From assembly GCF_963676685.1 (NCBI RefSeq), contig NC_092346.1, positions 44,761,289 through 44,825,288 on the forward strand: 64,000 nt of DNA, in the 5' to 3' direction. The position numbers were made by a program, and so were the translations under genes. Origin of the DNA: Mytilus edulis. Taxonomy: Eukaryota > Mollusca > Bivalvia > Mytilida > Mytilidae. This document shows positions 1 to 11,689 of the stretch, in pieces (position 1 is the stretch's first letter; every line of letters starts with the position of its first letter). Below the pieces are notes generated by a model that was not told the origin of the DNA, searched no databases, and saw only the letters and a list, made by a program, of their open reading frames with translations.

Positions 1-2021
1 GTTATCATTTTGAAAATACATTAGCCTAAAAAATATCATCTTATTCTTTATGAAATAACCTAGTTATGAGTCAAAGAATCAGATTTAGAACAAGGAGATT
101 ATTTCACAACAAATAATTTCAATTCAATGACTTTTTTTTAAAACTGTTTACTAATGCAAATCAACCACATCTTACTAAATTTAATTTTGTACAATGGGGA
201 CTGATTGATCTTTATCATGTCTCCTTCCAATAAGTCATCTTTTTAATGGAAAACATTTTCTTTTTTTGCACAGTAATGATTTTCCTATTAAGGTGGTGCC
301 TAACACTACAGGGAGATAACTCTGTAAAGTCAGCTAAACGTTTAAATTACGTTGTGTTGTAAAAGGAATATTAAGCTTCTCAATGATCAAAATTGTTGTT
401 TGTCAAAGTGCTGTATAACAAGTGTAATTTTGCTAACATAACGGTTGGTTCAAAATTTTTGAAATTTTTATATTTTTGTTAAAGGGTCAAAGTAAATACT
501 TTGACAAAATTTTATGAAAATTAAACGAGCCAAATTAATTTTAGTGAAAGTGTTGGGTACCACCTTAAATCTAAATAAATTGTAAAATTAATTTTTTGGA
601 GAAAAAATTGCTATAATCCTTTTTTATGTTGAATTTTCAAAATTTATAGGTTATTAAAGGTTATAAAAATGAGGGTTAGTTTCTTGGCTATAAGCCTCAT
701 TATATCAATGGTTATAGCCCTGAAATAAATGTAGCTGAGATAAAACCTAGAGTTTGAAAGACCAAAGATCATAGAAAGTAGCCACATTTGTAATTCTTTT
801 TTAAATACAGATTTTATAATCAATGACAGAACAAAACTTAAATTCTAGCTATTAGAATATAGAAAAGAAGTAAAATAGTCCCTTGTGCTATAGCAGTTGT
901 ATGAAGACGAACAATATACCCACTTAAGACACATATCCAAGGACTTCAGTTTAGCACCTGCATCACTTATAGAAACTGCTTGCTTATACTTCAACATCTA
1001 TTAATTGAAAAGAAATTACTATTGTTCACATATTTCAATAAAATAAAAAAACAACATATCAATATTTTTCCTCATTTATAAACTAGAACTTATATATTAA
1101 TATTGTGATGGATTGAAATTAAGTCAACAAGTTGCTTTATGTTTTTAGCAGTTCTACAATCACTGAAAGATTATCTCTTTTAAATATTAAAACTATCATG
1201 AATTATAGTGTTCAGATTTTCAGAATGTTACACCTATACTGTATATGCCATTGAAACAAATCTCTATCTTTTAAGGTCAACTTATTTTTTAACACTAAAG
1301 GAATATTTTTTTTTAATAACACTTCCATTTATAATATCTTAACTCTTTAAAACAAATTACTGATGGCTATTGCTTAGTCCTAAAGAAAAGGTGTTCATGA
1401 TATAGTTTTCTAGTTAATTTGGCAAATAATAGTGACACAAGATCTTATTTTCTTAAAAAATTGTTGCAAAACAGTACTCATTGACCAATATACAGTTGGG
1501 TGTCATATGGGAATTCATTGAAAAATTCTCCAAAAATTAAATTATCTAATCATAGGTAAATTATTTTTTTCATCCTAAACATTTAATTTATGACTGGAAA
1601 TTCAAGAATTTAAATCCCAATCCTCCAACAAACATTTTTTGACCTTCTTGATTGATTGTTAACTATAAACACTTGATAAACAAGAGTTAAAAATATAATA
1701 TATCATACATACTGCTGCTTCTTCATTTCTCCCTAACATTCTGAAAAAAAAATATTTATATATCTTCCTGAATTGACTCTTAAATTATAATTTGTGGGAT
1801 ACCAATTATTGTTGCTTTTGTGTGTAAAGGTCAACCATTAAATTTAAAATGTTAGACTAAGTACAAATTTTCTATTGCTTTGTATGGAGAATTTGTCAAA
1901 ATCTCAATATCAATTTATCCCCAAAAATACAAAATACCTTGCTGTCTATTAGACTGAAACAATCTCAGATTCTGCCCTTGTGTTTATAATAGTTGTTTAA
2001 TGAATATACAATTATACTTAC
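1..2021 (-). other. VIPAS39 intron, window-edge portion
   Basis: AT-rich sequence with no exon that I can support. The only recognisable structure is the small TTAA-flanked element at 288-568. Confidence 0.6.
288..568. mobile_element. MITE with TTAA ends (piggyBac-like structure)
   Basis: The ends are inverted copies, TTAAGGTGGTGCCTAACACT on the left and TTAAGGTGGTACCCAACACT read from the right (18 of 20 identical), and both abut TTAA. The element is 281 bp, with no open reading frame. A TTAA target is characteristic of piggyBac-type transposition. The family assignment is inference. Confidence 0.6.
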
Positions 2022-2158
2022 CCTAGTAGATCCTCTAATTCTTTCAGGTCAAAATGAGCTTTCATATAACTGATCAAATGATTAGCTGCTACAGGCCTTC
2101 TCTGTAACTCTAGATTAAATATGGAGGGTTTGATTGTTTTCTTTATGAAAAGGATGAT
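2022..2158 (-). CDS. VIPAS39: VIPAS39 exon, last one inside the window
   Basis: 137 nt, acceptor TTTCATTTCAG, donor TAGG|GTAAGT. It encodes IILFIKKTIKPSIFNLELQR, RPVAANHLISYMKAHFDLKE and LEDLLG, continuing the family alignment directly. It ends two bases into a codon, so the coding sequence continues left of the window. Confidence 0.9.
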
Positions 2159-5100
2159 CTGAAATGAAAAAATTATTATAGGTTAAAATATTTTATTTTT
2201 CTATATTTTGGAGGACAGATAATAAAAGCTTATTTTAATGCTGTGTTTCATATTTTGTTTTCGTTCATTTTTTTGGGTCTATCTATTAGGCCGTTAGTTT
2301 TCTTGTTTGAATTGTTTTTCATTTGTGATTTCTGGGCCTTTTATAGCTGACAGTGCTGTATGGGCTTTCATCATTGTTGAATCAGGCTGTACAGATACAT
2401 ATATAGCTGTTAATTTCTGTGTCTTTTGTGATATTGTGGAGAGTTGTCTCATTGGCAATCATACCACATCTTTGTTTTTATATTATCATGATGCTAGATA
2501 CCATTTCATACCACTTTAACCACCAAACCAATCCAAGTGGCATACAATTCAATTGAAAGCTAAAATTATTCCAACAAATAACAACTATCCACTTATATGT
2601 TATAGGTCATGAAATGAATAATGTTTGACCTGATTTTGAACACTTTCAATTCTACAGTTGTAGTAGTTAGTTTTATGTTTTTGCGGACTGTTAAATTGAG
2701 ACATATGTTGGCATTAGAAGTATTCCAAGGAATACACTTTTCTTAATTTTAATAAATGACATATTTTTGTTCAAATTAACAACTTTGAAACTAGCAGAAA
2801 CCTCTGAAATATTCAGCATAAGATCAGGAAAGGAATGACCTTAATTCTATTCCATAACAATTAACATTGTATGAGTTTTTTCTGGTAAAAATCGTTTATT
2901 TATTTAATTATTTATTGTGATTTCTAAATATTTTGATCTGATGCATGTTTATACTCACTGCTGTAATAGCATTCCCATCATGAAGTTTTATAGCTCTATC
3001 TAAAAGTGCAAATTTGTCGTCCTTTGACTTGTACATCTCTAAACTGTATTGCTGTAATATATAAAACAAAACATTGTGTATATGTGTATTCATAATAACA
3101 TTCTGATCACTAAGTTGTAAATAGTATTATATATTAAGTAGATTAGTGATCTTACTCAAAATATTACATATACATGAACTGCCAGAAGAAAAATGTTGTA
3201 AAAAAGTCAGGTTAAATCAAAAAGAATGTGTCAATGGGCAACAGAAAAGCATGCTTGTAGTGCAGAAATGGCAAATTCATCATTTTTCCCCCATTTATTA
3301 GAGTACATTAATTTAGGACAGTGAAAGTGACGCCATCGAAATTTGCATACTTAGATAACAGAAACCAGGTCATACATACATAGGTAAACCTTAAAATGCC
3401 CCCATCACAATCAGCAGAGGCATACAAATGTTAAACATATATTCATTTTCCTGTCCAAAGTAGGGTATCACATCATTGGTTTATTTTGTTTCAACCAAAC
3501 ATTTTTTTTTCATTTTGGAAACTGTTTTTGATGGCAGATTTTCAAGAGAACCTGTTAAATTAAATCAAATGTCATTGAGATTCTGGGAATTAAGAATGAT
3601 ACATTTCGCATGGACACTTGTGTATTGTTGATGATCATATGATCACCTCTAGAGGTCCTAAAGTTTTTTGCATCATACCTTTCCATTTATAATTCTCTGT
3701 ACTGTCTCATCAACAGGAATCTTACTGCCTCCACTAGCCTTAGCTCTCTGAAAATCAAACAAAAAATCTGTAAGACTAATTAATATAATTACAAAATTTG
3801 GACATGTATAATCCTCAGCTTTTTACTCTAAAATTCCAAATGCTAGGCAGAGGTACAGAATATTCGGTAGAACAAATATACACCCAAAAAAAACCATGTT
3901 GATTCCACAATGTCGATTACATTTGCAGCCATCTTTTTATAAATCAGAGGGCACTATATTTTCTTTTTAAAATTCTTAAAACTATTTGCTGAATAAATAT
4001 ACAGTAATTATGAAATTTAATATTGATCAATCAGTAAGGCCACACCAATTAGATTTATAGTTCTTTGAACATAAGCTCCAAAAAAAATGGGGCGAGCGAG
4101 CGAAATTTTTTTGATTGTAAAAAATTCGTGAAAATGAGTTTTGTAGAGGCAGGTGCTCTGCAAGTGGAGCAAGCGGTCTACTTTTTTTTTAAATTGTGCA
4201 ATTTAGAAAGTTATGTACATGTTAAAACTGGGTAACTTCATAGAAAAAAGAGGAGAAACATGCTCTAATGCAAATAATTTGATGTATTTGTGCCTGTAGT
4301 ACAGTCTATACCATACCTTACTTTCTGGTTCACTTTGGTTTTATAGTATAATTTTGATTATTTTGTCAAATAAGCTTTAACTGTGTGAATTTTTATTTGA
4401 ATTCACAAATGCACACATGTGTAATTAATAAGGAGGCAAAGCTGATAAAGTTTAGCGAGAGAGATTGTGTTAGTTAGGTTAATACATGTATATTGTATTG
4501 AATAAAATTAATTAAGATATATGTATGTTAAAAAAAATGCCCTTGGAAAATATTAAATATCTTTGATACAGTTGTTTTCATATATAGTAGTGATTGTTTA
4601 TTGGCTGCTTGGCATCTAGTTGGAAATGTTTATCCATAATATGATCAACATAATGAGTGTGGTGAATATTGCAACAACATCTTGAGTAAAATAGTTATAT
4701 TGATGCATGGAGATCTCAGTGTAACAAAATATTCCCTTAAAATTCATTAAGTCCACATTCACATGCAATATTCTGATTTGGTAAAATACATTTTCCTTTT
4801 GCCCCTGAAATCTGAAATGTATCTCAAACTGGAAGTGGTTGCACCAATAATACATGTCCTTTTATTATTTGCAAGCCACCACCACTTTGGTCTCGAATAT
4901 TGGAACCCTTAAATTGTCCATTACAAAAGAGTTCTGAGTGCATGTCAATAGACTAACAAGGGGATATGGGTTTTCATCAAAATAAGATATAATAATATTT
5001 TTTTTTTTTTTAATTAAATCATGTGAATTTAATATCAATTTCATCCAAGACAGATAGCTTTATCTATGTCTGTTGTAGTCCGAGATTACTCTGATGTTCA

Positions 5101-8100
5101 ACGGCTGTACATGTTTTGCCTGACAAGCTGGGGTCGTTGGACAACAACACCATATCTTGTCTGGCTAACTTGACAGCCGTCAGATTAATCTCGGGACTAT
5201 GTTTTTTGAAACAATGATCGGTAATGACAATGGTTCTAACGAGTACTGTAGTCCGAGATTACTGTTCCAGCTTGTCTGACAAAACAGCGGTTGGACGTCA
5301 GAGAAATCTCGGACTACGAGTACTGTTGTGATCATGGTCGTCTAACAAAAGATTTTTTATTTTGTCTTCTAGAACAGGTCTTCATAGGTAAAAAGAAATC
5401 AATTTCAAATAACTTAAAATAACCCCAAAAAAAAACAAAAAAAAAAAAATTGGCTAAGTTATGTCCCTTAGACATTCAGATTTTTTTTACTTATATAAGT
5501 GAAAAAGTCATTCTATCTTCTTTTCTTAAATTCTTAGGATTTCTTTGCTCTAATAGAATTTTAAATTGTCTGTCCTTAGCAGATGTCTTTACTAATCATT
5601 TAAGTGTAATTTCATGGACAATGAAAATCCCATTTGTCTGTTATCTTCAGAACACTGGTCATTTACAAGCCCCCAAGGAGCAATTTTTGAAGGCCTTGCG
5701 CAAATACTTAAGATCTTTGCGCAATCAGTTTCTTTGTTGAATTAATGAGATGAGACATTGAACTCTAATAAAAAATTATGAGCCAACTTGGGAAAAATCA
5801 TTAAAGGCATGTTTTTACATTTCAAAACATGAGAATTTTTTTGGGATTGTAATTTTTTTTACTTATACAAGTAAATTTTTGAGAAAATTAAGGGGAGATT
5901 ATTCAAACAGTATACTTCACTTATATAAGTATATTTTTTTTTACCTCTTCAAGTAAATAAAAATTACTTGTACAAGTAGTATCCCTGACTGAAATGAAGT
6001 GTCAGATAATTGCATAGGACAAGTAGTTATTAATTTAGTAAAGACATCTGCTAAGGACAGACAATTTAAAATTCTATTAGAGCAAAGAAATCCTTATAAG
6101 AATTTAAGAAAAGAAGATAGGATGACTTTTTCACTTATATAAGTAGAAAAATCTGAATGTCTAAGGGACATAACTTAGCCAATTTTTTTTTTCCTATACA
6201 AGTAAATAAAATTCACTTGTATAAGTATCCTACAAATTTTCTTATATAAGTATAAAAAAATTTACTTCTTCAAGTAAATAAAAATTACTTGTACACGTAG
6301 GACCCCTGACTGCATGTTGGCATCCTAATTTTTGACCTTTTATTAACAAATTGATTTATTACACATGCGTTTGAATAGATTGGAGCAATATATGCACAAG
6401 AAAAACGTCTACGAGAAAAAAAAATGTCAAGAATAAACTAATTTTGGCGCTGCATGCGGCCGTAAAATTTACGACGGTAATTTTTTTTTATTGAAAAGTC
6501 AATTTCTCCAAAACAGGAGCGGGAAAATCCAAAGAACTATTAATCAAATTGGTGTGGCCTAATACTTGATTTTAGTTAAAGTTTCTTTAAATTCCGTGTC
6601 AAGGTTGTATGATGTAATGTCTTTTGACACTATAAACATTTGCTCAACCATGTTAGGTAAAACATCAAATCTGGATCAAATTTGTAATTTGAAATATAAT
6701 TCTAAAAGTTCACATTATAATGAACATGTGTAATAAAAGTTTCAAGTTAATCTGACCATAACTTCATCGTAAACTACCTTAACTAAAAACATTAACATGA
6801 ATGAGAATGAAAAAGTAACAGTGTCAGACAAACAGACACAAAAGACCAGAAAAATTTCCTATGTTGGAAATAACTCTTATTACAAGTCCAAGCCTGTATA
6901 TTTAACATCTATTTGGGACATACTCAATAAAATTGAGAATAGAAAGGGTAAATGTGTCAAAGAGATAACAACCCGACCAAATACTTACTTCTAATTCTCT
7001 TTGTAAAAACTGAATCTGTTCCACCAATTTCTTTGGATCATTTGTTTGTGGAGTTTTTGGTTTGTAGGATGTAACAACTATGTTATAAAAAGAATTGAAA
7101 AAAATTTCAATAACAAACAAATGTTTTAATGTTTCTACTAAATATTTTTACTGCTTTCCTGTAGACAATGACTCTGTAAGGGTCAATTTCCTAATTAAGA
7201 ATATCTATAGTATCCTATAACAACAATATTTTATCATCACAACACATTTCTGACACAAATATGGTTGGTTGCCATCTTCTCTTTGCATTATGAGTAATCC
7301 GTTTAGCCTATATGTCAGAGTACAAGGGTTACGAGCCATTTCATATTACTCAACCTCTTTTAAAAACTCTTTAAATTTTTATTCCAGTGTTACTGTCTCT
7401 TTGATGTACACCAGAAATCTGTTATATTGATATCTAAAAAAGTATTGGATGGTATCTGGTAACCATAGTAACTTACCATCATGAATGGATTGATTATTTA
7501 AGGATGTATTAGAAGTGCTGGTAGATAGTTTCTCATGTGATTTGCTGTACAACATTGACCCTGAATCTGGCTGAAATGACACATTTCCTGCACCTAGAAA
7601 AAATCAAAAAAGATTCAATGATACTTTCTTATAATATGTATAAACAACATACCATGTATGTTAAAATTTTTAATTTAAAGCAGTTATAAGAGTTATTTTC
7701 TGCTTCTTGCATGTTAATTTAAATAAAACAAGTCCAAATATCAATAACAAAAGTTTCAATTCAAGTTCAATTTCAAAAGAATATTTTTATCTAAAGTTGT
7801 CTTGCTTAACAACAAAAAGTCTTTCACTTTAAAATTATCATAACATATATTCTGATTACATATTTTAATATACATTCAAGCTGCATTATATTATACATGT
7901 TTTTATAAATGCAATATATCAATGAAGCATGATAATGAATTACAATTAAAAAACTTTGACATGATTGAATATGAATATGAATATGAATATAGATGTTTTA
8001 TGCTGTAGGCAACCAGGAAGGAATTCTCTTATAGCTAAAACCATTCATGTATTAAAATGGTTTTGGACAAGTTTTCAAATTTCTTTAGCCATTGCTTCAT

Positions 8101-11100
8101 TTAAAAAAAATAAATAATCAAACATAGCGAGCTGTGCAAATCAGTCACAAAAAATTCAGTCTTCAAGGTAAACACTACTTCAACAAGTTTTGTTTTTTTA
8201 ATGACTCAAAATGGTTTTGATCTCAATATCCAACAACTATTTGAAAAAAGCTTCTTTAACTGTCGAGATGGTATTGAACTCTTACATGAAAAATGGTAAG
8301 AACATGAATGGTTTATGCAATTATTTATTCAGTTGACTACCAAAAATCAGATATTCAAATGTATTCCCATAATATGGTTTCATGCGTAGTTAAATAATGA
8401 TTTTCAAGGACTTCAGGGTAAAAAAATGAACTATGATAAATATAAGTTTTCAACACAAATTTCCTATTTGCTTGCATGAAGAATTTTTCAAGCAAAGAAC
8501 TCGAGGATCCAAGAAAGTACAATTTCCCCAAATCTATGAATATTGGTACATGTATTGCAATAATACATGAAACCAAAATATTTCAAAGACTGTGATAACA
8601 TAATATGCTTATTATTCATTTTCTCCTTCCAGTTCTGGGTCTATATATTGTGTCTCGACAGCTGACAATAACTGAGAAAAGCTTGATAAAATCTTACCAT
8701 TACTTGTCAAGTAAGCTCATGAAGTTTTAAAGGTCAATTTAAGCAATAAATGTTTAGCTATACAAATATTAGACTGCCATTTTCATTGGAATCATTGTCA
8801 AGCCTCCAACAAAATTAAACAATACAAACAAACATAAAGCTTGCAATGATAACATGAGGAATAATATGAATATACATAAATGAACATAATAATAATATGA
8901 AAAGGGAGCATGCAAGGATGTTCATACTTTCAATTTTAGTGCTTTGATCTTGTGCGTCTGGAAAATTAACATGGAGGTTAGTATGCAAACACAAACAATG
9001 ACATGTTTTTGAAAGAGCATTATGAACATGAAAATCAAAGTGCTTGTAAGCACTGAACGGTAAATATTGCTCCAATTTATCAGTGGGAAGTAAAATTAAA
9101 TATTGCATTGGTTGTTGTTGATTTAACAGCTATTCTAGACAAAGGAAGATAACTCCAATTTTTAAAGATGAGGTTAACAATGACATAATTTATATTTTTA
9201 GAACAGATATTAGATTCCTGCACCTTGCAAAAAGTTATGTTAATTTCTTGACAAGTGAAACATCATTTTGTGTTTGAATATCTGAGCATATATTACGTCG
9301 ATAAATTCCTGGAAATGTTCATGGATAGTAGGTATAGAATGTTATGACCAATGCACTATATTTTGTGTATCAGCCTTGGAACATTTAGATATCAAGTCAG
9401 TCCCATAAGGTTTCGATTTCAATTCATTCAATCTTTACCTAAAAATTGGTTTAATTTTATAGATTCTTATGCCAAAATAATATTGTAAGTTTGCAGTTGT
9501 CTTTTTACTAGATTTCCTACATTGTACTTGCAAATTCTGAAGAAAATTATGTAGGTGATGTTAACAAAACTTGCATAGTGCCACTGCAAAATTTAAACTA
9601 GTAAAATATGGTGAATAACAGAAAGTTTCACATGTGTCTGGAGGAAAACTCACCAATGGTAAAACTTTGGGATCTTGTGTGTGTCATCTGCTGAATTGGA
9701 TGTAGCCTCTCTCTGGTTTTGTCGTGTGAAAGGGATGATTTGATTGGCTGATGCATTGGGGAAGGAGAAACAGTGGTTGGTTGTGGTGTTCTTGACGCTT
9801 TTGATAAATGCAAGCATATATTGGTATGAAACAAATACAACATAACATTGAAACATGCTTTATTTTCATAATACTATAGTGTATAAATAGAAAATATCTA
9901 TGCAGGCTTTGATACACATGCTTCATGAAAGACAATTTGTCAAATAAATCAAAATTATAAAGTAAGTTCAGATCAAGTTGGATTTCTAAAAATTAACAGA
10001 AGAAACATTTTTTCTGCCTCTCAGAAGTATCAAATATGTAAATAAATAAAAATAATTATAAATACTGTAAAGGCAATCTTAACAGTTTGCTTGTTTGCCA
10101 TTGCTTATCAATACTTTTCAAAAGCTAGTTGGTTAAGCATCAAAGTAACTTTATCTTTTTGTAACTAAAATAAGCTGATAAATTGCCAGAATTTTTTTTT
10201 TTTTACATTTGTTAATATATTTCTTGTCATAATGTGCTTTATTGATAGGACAGTAATGTTCTTTATTATCTAATAGTAATTCTACAATTTTCATTGTTAG
10301 ACTCCCATGCACACATGCAAACAATCAAATCAAACAAACTAAATATCAACGAATATAGAAAATAAATAACAATCACTCTACTATAATAAGGCTTTATGTT
10401 CATACTTGTTGCAGGTATTGTAATATATCCTTCACTTAAATCTCATGTGTTTATTTCTTTTATCCTATCATTTTTTTATGAAAAAGGTGTACTGAGTCCT
10501 GTTCTAGAGCATCTTAATTAGGGAGCTAGCTAGCAACATGAAAATTTGGATAACACAAATCTATCAGCAATATCTTCTCAAATTGTATAACCATCAAATA
10601 ATTAATCAGAACTGATTATAACAATTATTCATTCCAAAATTTTGTAGAGCTGGTTGATTTAACAATTTTTTTTTTTACACACTTGAAGAAAAATTAAACA
10701 TCTGAAAATGGTATAAGAATATTTATTATTCCAATCAAGGGCCCTTGATGGGCAGCATAACATGTATACATAAAACAATACATCATGATATATGTATCAC
10801 CTGTTTCAGCAGAGGGGGTTCCGTCCCAGTTAATGGTATCAGTTGACTCATCATCATCCTCTTCAAATGATCGCAGCAACCTCTTGGACCGCCGTAAATC
10901 ATCTGCTGTCTCTACAGACACCTGTTGACAAACAAAATATAAAATGTAAGTGGAAAAAGAGATTGAATATAGTATTTCAACTTGTTATACTGACTGCTAG
11001 ACAGTAGTAAGGTTGTGTTCTGAACAATTCTATTTTTTTTCAAATTTTCTTGAACCCTCTGCAACAATTTAGTAAGAATTGCTTATCCTACTTCTTTATA

Positions 11101-11689
11101 CCACATGTTTCAATTTGGTTAGTCCAATATGTAAATCAACCAATGACCCCTTTAAAGTGACAGCCAAGGGAAGTAATTCAAACTTAAACTTTGTCATAAC
11201 GAAACCTATCTATAGATCACTTTGGAAGTCAAAAATTACATTGCTCCTTACAAAATTTGAATTCATAATTATAAACTTGAAATTTACAAAAATAAATGCA
11301 TATAATAAACAATAATGTGTCCATAGTGTGCTGATGCCCACTTGCTTTATCATTTTCTATGTTCAATGGACAGTGAAATTTGGGGTCAAACTCTAATTTG
11401 GAATTAAAATAAGAAAGATCATATGATAAGAACATGTGTATTAAGTTTCAAGTTAATTGGACTTCAACTTTTTAAAAACTACCGTGACCAAAAACTGAAG
11501 CGGGACAGACAGATGACCAGAGACACAGACTGACAAACATAATGCCCCTGCTAAGGTGGGGGCATAAAAAAGCAAAAGCATCACTAAGTTTAGTTATGTG
11601 AATCTTACCGTATCATCAAACAGGTTGAATGCTTTATTTTTCTTTGCAGATGCCCTAGACGTATCCCAGTATTCATCTTCCACAGAACT
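2022..11689 (-). CDS. VIPAS39: VIPAS39 / SPE-39 homologue, nine internal exons, partial gene
   Basis: Nine minus-strand exons with GT-AG borders and compatible phases join into one 881-nt reading frame (about 293 residues) with no stop. In order: 11609-11689, 10801-10921, 9654-9797, 8928-8957, 7477-7593, 6989-7077, 3679-3747, 2959-3051, 2022-2158. Matches to vertebrate VIPAS39 as I remember it include an N-terminal acidic 'DEYWD' segment, an acidic run followed by 'INWDGTP', and the signature 'LLDRAIKLHDGNAITA' followed by a helix with 'RRPVAANHLISYMKAHFDL'. In animals this protein binds VPS33B and acts in endosome-to-lysosome and secretory-granule trafficking. The initiator exon is not found (it should lie above 11,690) and roughly the C-terminal 40% lies left of position 1. 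The identification rests on recalled family sequence, not a search, but many blocks agree in order. Confidence 0.9.
2255..2490 (+). repeat. Mytilus-type dispersed repeat in a VIPAS39 intron
   Basis: Holds the modules 'TTCGTTCATTTTTTTGGGTC', 'TATTAGGCCGTTAGTTTTCT' and 'GAGTTGTCTCATTGGCAATC', found again near 34,910-35,091 and 38,961-39,000. The short open frame inside it is incidental. Confidence 0.7.
2959..3051 (-). CDS. VIPAS39: VIPAS39 exon with the LHDGNAITA signature
   Basis: 31 codons, phase 0 at both ends, acceptor ATATTACAG, donor GCA|GTGAGT. Encodes QYSLEMYKSKDDKFALLDRA and then IKLHDGNAITA, the most recognisable block of the family. Confidence 0.92.
3679..3747 (-). CDS. VIPAS39: VIPAS39 exon (ETVQRIINGK)
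   Basis: 69 nt, phase 0 at both ends, acceptor TTTTCAG, donor AAAG|GTATG. It encodes RAKASGGSKIPVDETVQRII and NGK, matching 'SDTVRRLRKGK' of vertebrate VIPAS39. Confidence 0.85.
5075..5199. mobile_element. Short palindromic MITE, older copy
   Basis: It starts GTAGTCCGAGATTACTCTGA and ends with the inverted form ATCTCGGGACTA. Same family as the copy at 5248-5317. Confidence 0.5.
5248..5317. mobile_element. 70-bp palindromic MITE with 7-bp target duplication
   Basis: It begins GTAGTCCGAGATTACTGTTC and ends AGAGAAATCTCGGACTAC, which are inverted copies. GAGTACT stands directly on both sides, giving a clean insertion footprint. Confidence 0.6.
5441..6191. repeat. Long foldback (about 155-bp arms, 440-bp spacer)
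   Basis: The arms 5441-5596 and 6036-6191 are near-perfect inverted copies, both containing TTGGCTAAGTTATGTCCCTT and the reverse-readable TCTGTCCTTAGCAGATGTCT. The spacer and right flank repeat a small palindrome of the form ACTTRTAYAAGT many times. The 96-codon open frame in the left arm is a by-product. Confidence 0.8.
6590..6890 (-). repeat. Diverged copy of the bivalve 'TATGCCCC' dispersed repeat
   Basis: Shares the order 'AAGTTTCAAGTTAATCTGAC', 'AAACTACCTTAACTAAAAAC', 'GACAAACAGACACAAAAGAC' with the copy at 11,310-11,575. Intronic. Confidence 0.5.
6989..7077 (-). CDS. VIPAS39: VIPAS39 exon, start of the helical region
   Basis: 89 nt, acceptor ACATAG, donor GAA|GTAAGT. It encodes VVTSYKPKTPQTNDPKKLVE and then QIQFLQRELE, a probable amphipathic helix. 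Confidence 0.8.
7477..7593 (-). CDS. VIPAS39: VIPAS39 exon, Ser-rich linker
   Basis: 117 nt, acceptor TTTTTCTAG, donor GATG|GTAAGT. It encodes GAGNVSFQPDSGSMLYSKSH followed by a Ser/Thr/Asn-rich stretch. Phase 2-in/1-out fits the flanking exons. Confidence 0.8.
7966..7992. repeat. GAATAT microsatellite
   Basis: About four copies of a 6-bp unit in a VIPAS39 intron. Otherwise the intron 7594-8927 shows nothing recognisable. Confidence 0.7.
8928..8957 (-). CDS. VIPAS39: VIPAS39 30-nt micro-exon
   Basis: A 30-nt segment between a good acceptor (TTTTCCAG) and a donor GTATGA. It adds ten codons (about DAQDQSTKIE) and keeps the 2+1 phase of its neighbours, so the reading frame is open whether it is included or skipped. 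Transcript evidence would settle it. Confidence 0.55.
9654..9797 (-). CDS. VIPAS39: VIPAS39 exon, Ser/Thr/Pro-rich linker
   Basis: 144 nt, donor ATTG|GTGAGT. It encodes a low-complexity linker (SRTPQPTTVSPSPMHQPIK ... TRSQSFTIG). The acceptor AAAAG has a weak pyrimidine tract, so the 5' border is the least certain in the gene, but phase and frame fit both neighbours. Confidence 0.7.
9798..10800 (-). other. VIPAS39 intron without recognisable content
   Basis: AT-rich sequence with homopolymer tracts. The long open frames on the minus strand at 9684-9935 run through the neighbouring exon's frames and are not separate genes. Confidence 0.5.
10801..10921 (-). CDS. VIPAS39: VIPAS39 exon with acidic stretch and INWDG motif
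   Basis: 121 nt, acceptor TCAACAG, donor ACAG|GTGATA. It encodes VSVETADDLRRSKRLLRSFE, an acidic run DEDDDEST-like, and INWDGTPSAET, corresponding to the vertebrate 'KRAVNSLRDF-acidic-VSWSGEP' region. It ends with one base of a split codon. Confidence 0.85.
11310..11575 (-). repeat. Bivalve 'TATGCCCC' dispersed repeat, reverse orientation
   Basis: Ends TAATGCCCCTGCTAAGGTGG GGGCATAAAAA. Read on the minus strand it matches the copies at 32,688-32,965 and 47,690-48,010 ('GGTCAAGGTAGTTTTTGATG', 'CAACTTGAAACTTAGTA'). Confidence 0.7.
11609..11689 (-). CDS. VIPAS39: VIPAS39 exon encoding the acidic N-terminal segment
   Basis: 27 codons, phase 0 at both ends. The acceptor is a T-rich tract ending in CAG and the donor is G|GTAAG. 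It encodes SSVEDEYWDTSRASAKKNKA and then FNLFDDT, matching the 'EEEYWNSSKFKAF' start of vertebrate VIPAS39. Because it opens in phase 0 without an in-frame ATG, a further upstream exon must carry the start codon. Confidence 0.85.

Larger units (their letters stand above)
4038..6559. mobile_element. 2.5-kb composite element with 30-bp inverted ends and TAA target duplication
   Basis: The left end reads GGCCACACCAATTAGATTTA TAGTTCTTTG. The right end, read on the other strand, is the same in about 27 of 30 positions. Both are flanked by TAA (4035-4037 and 6560-6562), the 3-bp TWA target type of PIF/Harbinger transposons. No transposase is visible. It sits in a VIPAS39 intron and contains two smaller palindromic elements and a long foldback. 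Confidence 0.6.

Noticed and set aside
5450..5740. 96-codon frame in the left foldback arm
   Set aside because: Starts at a non-ATG codon and lies in a palindromic repeat; low-complexity composition.
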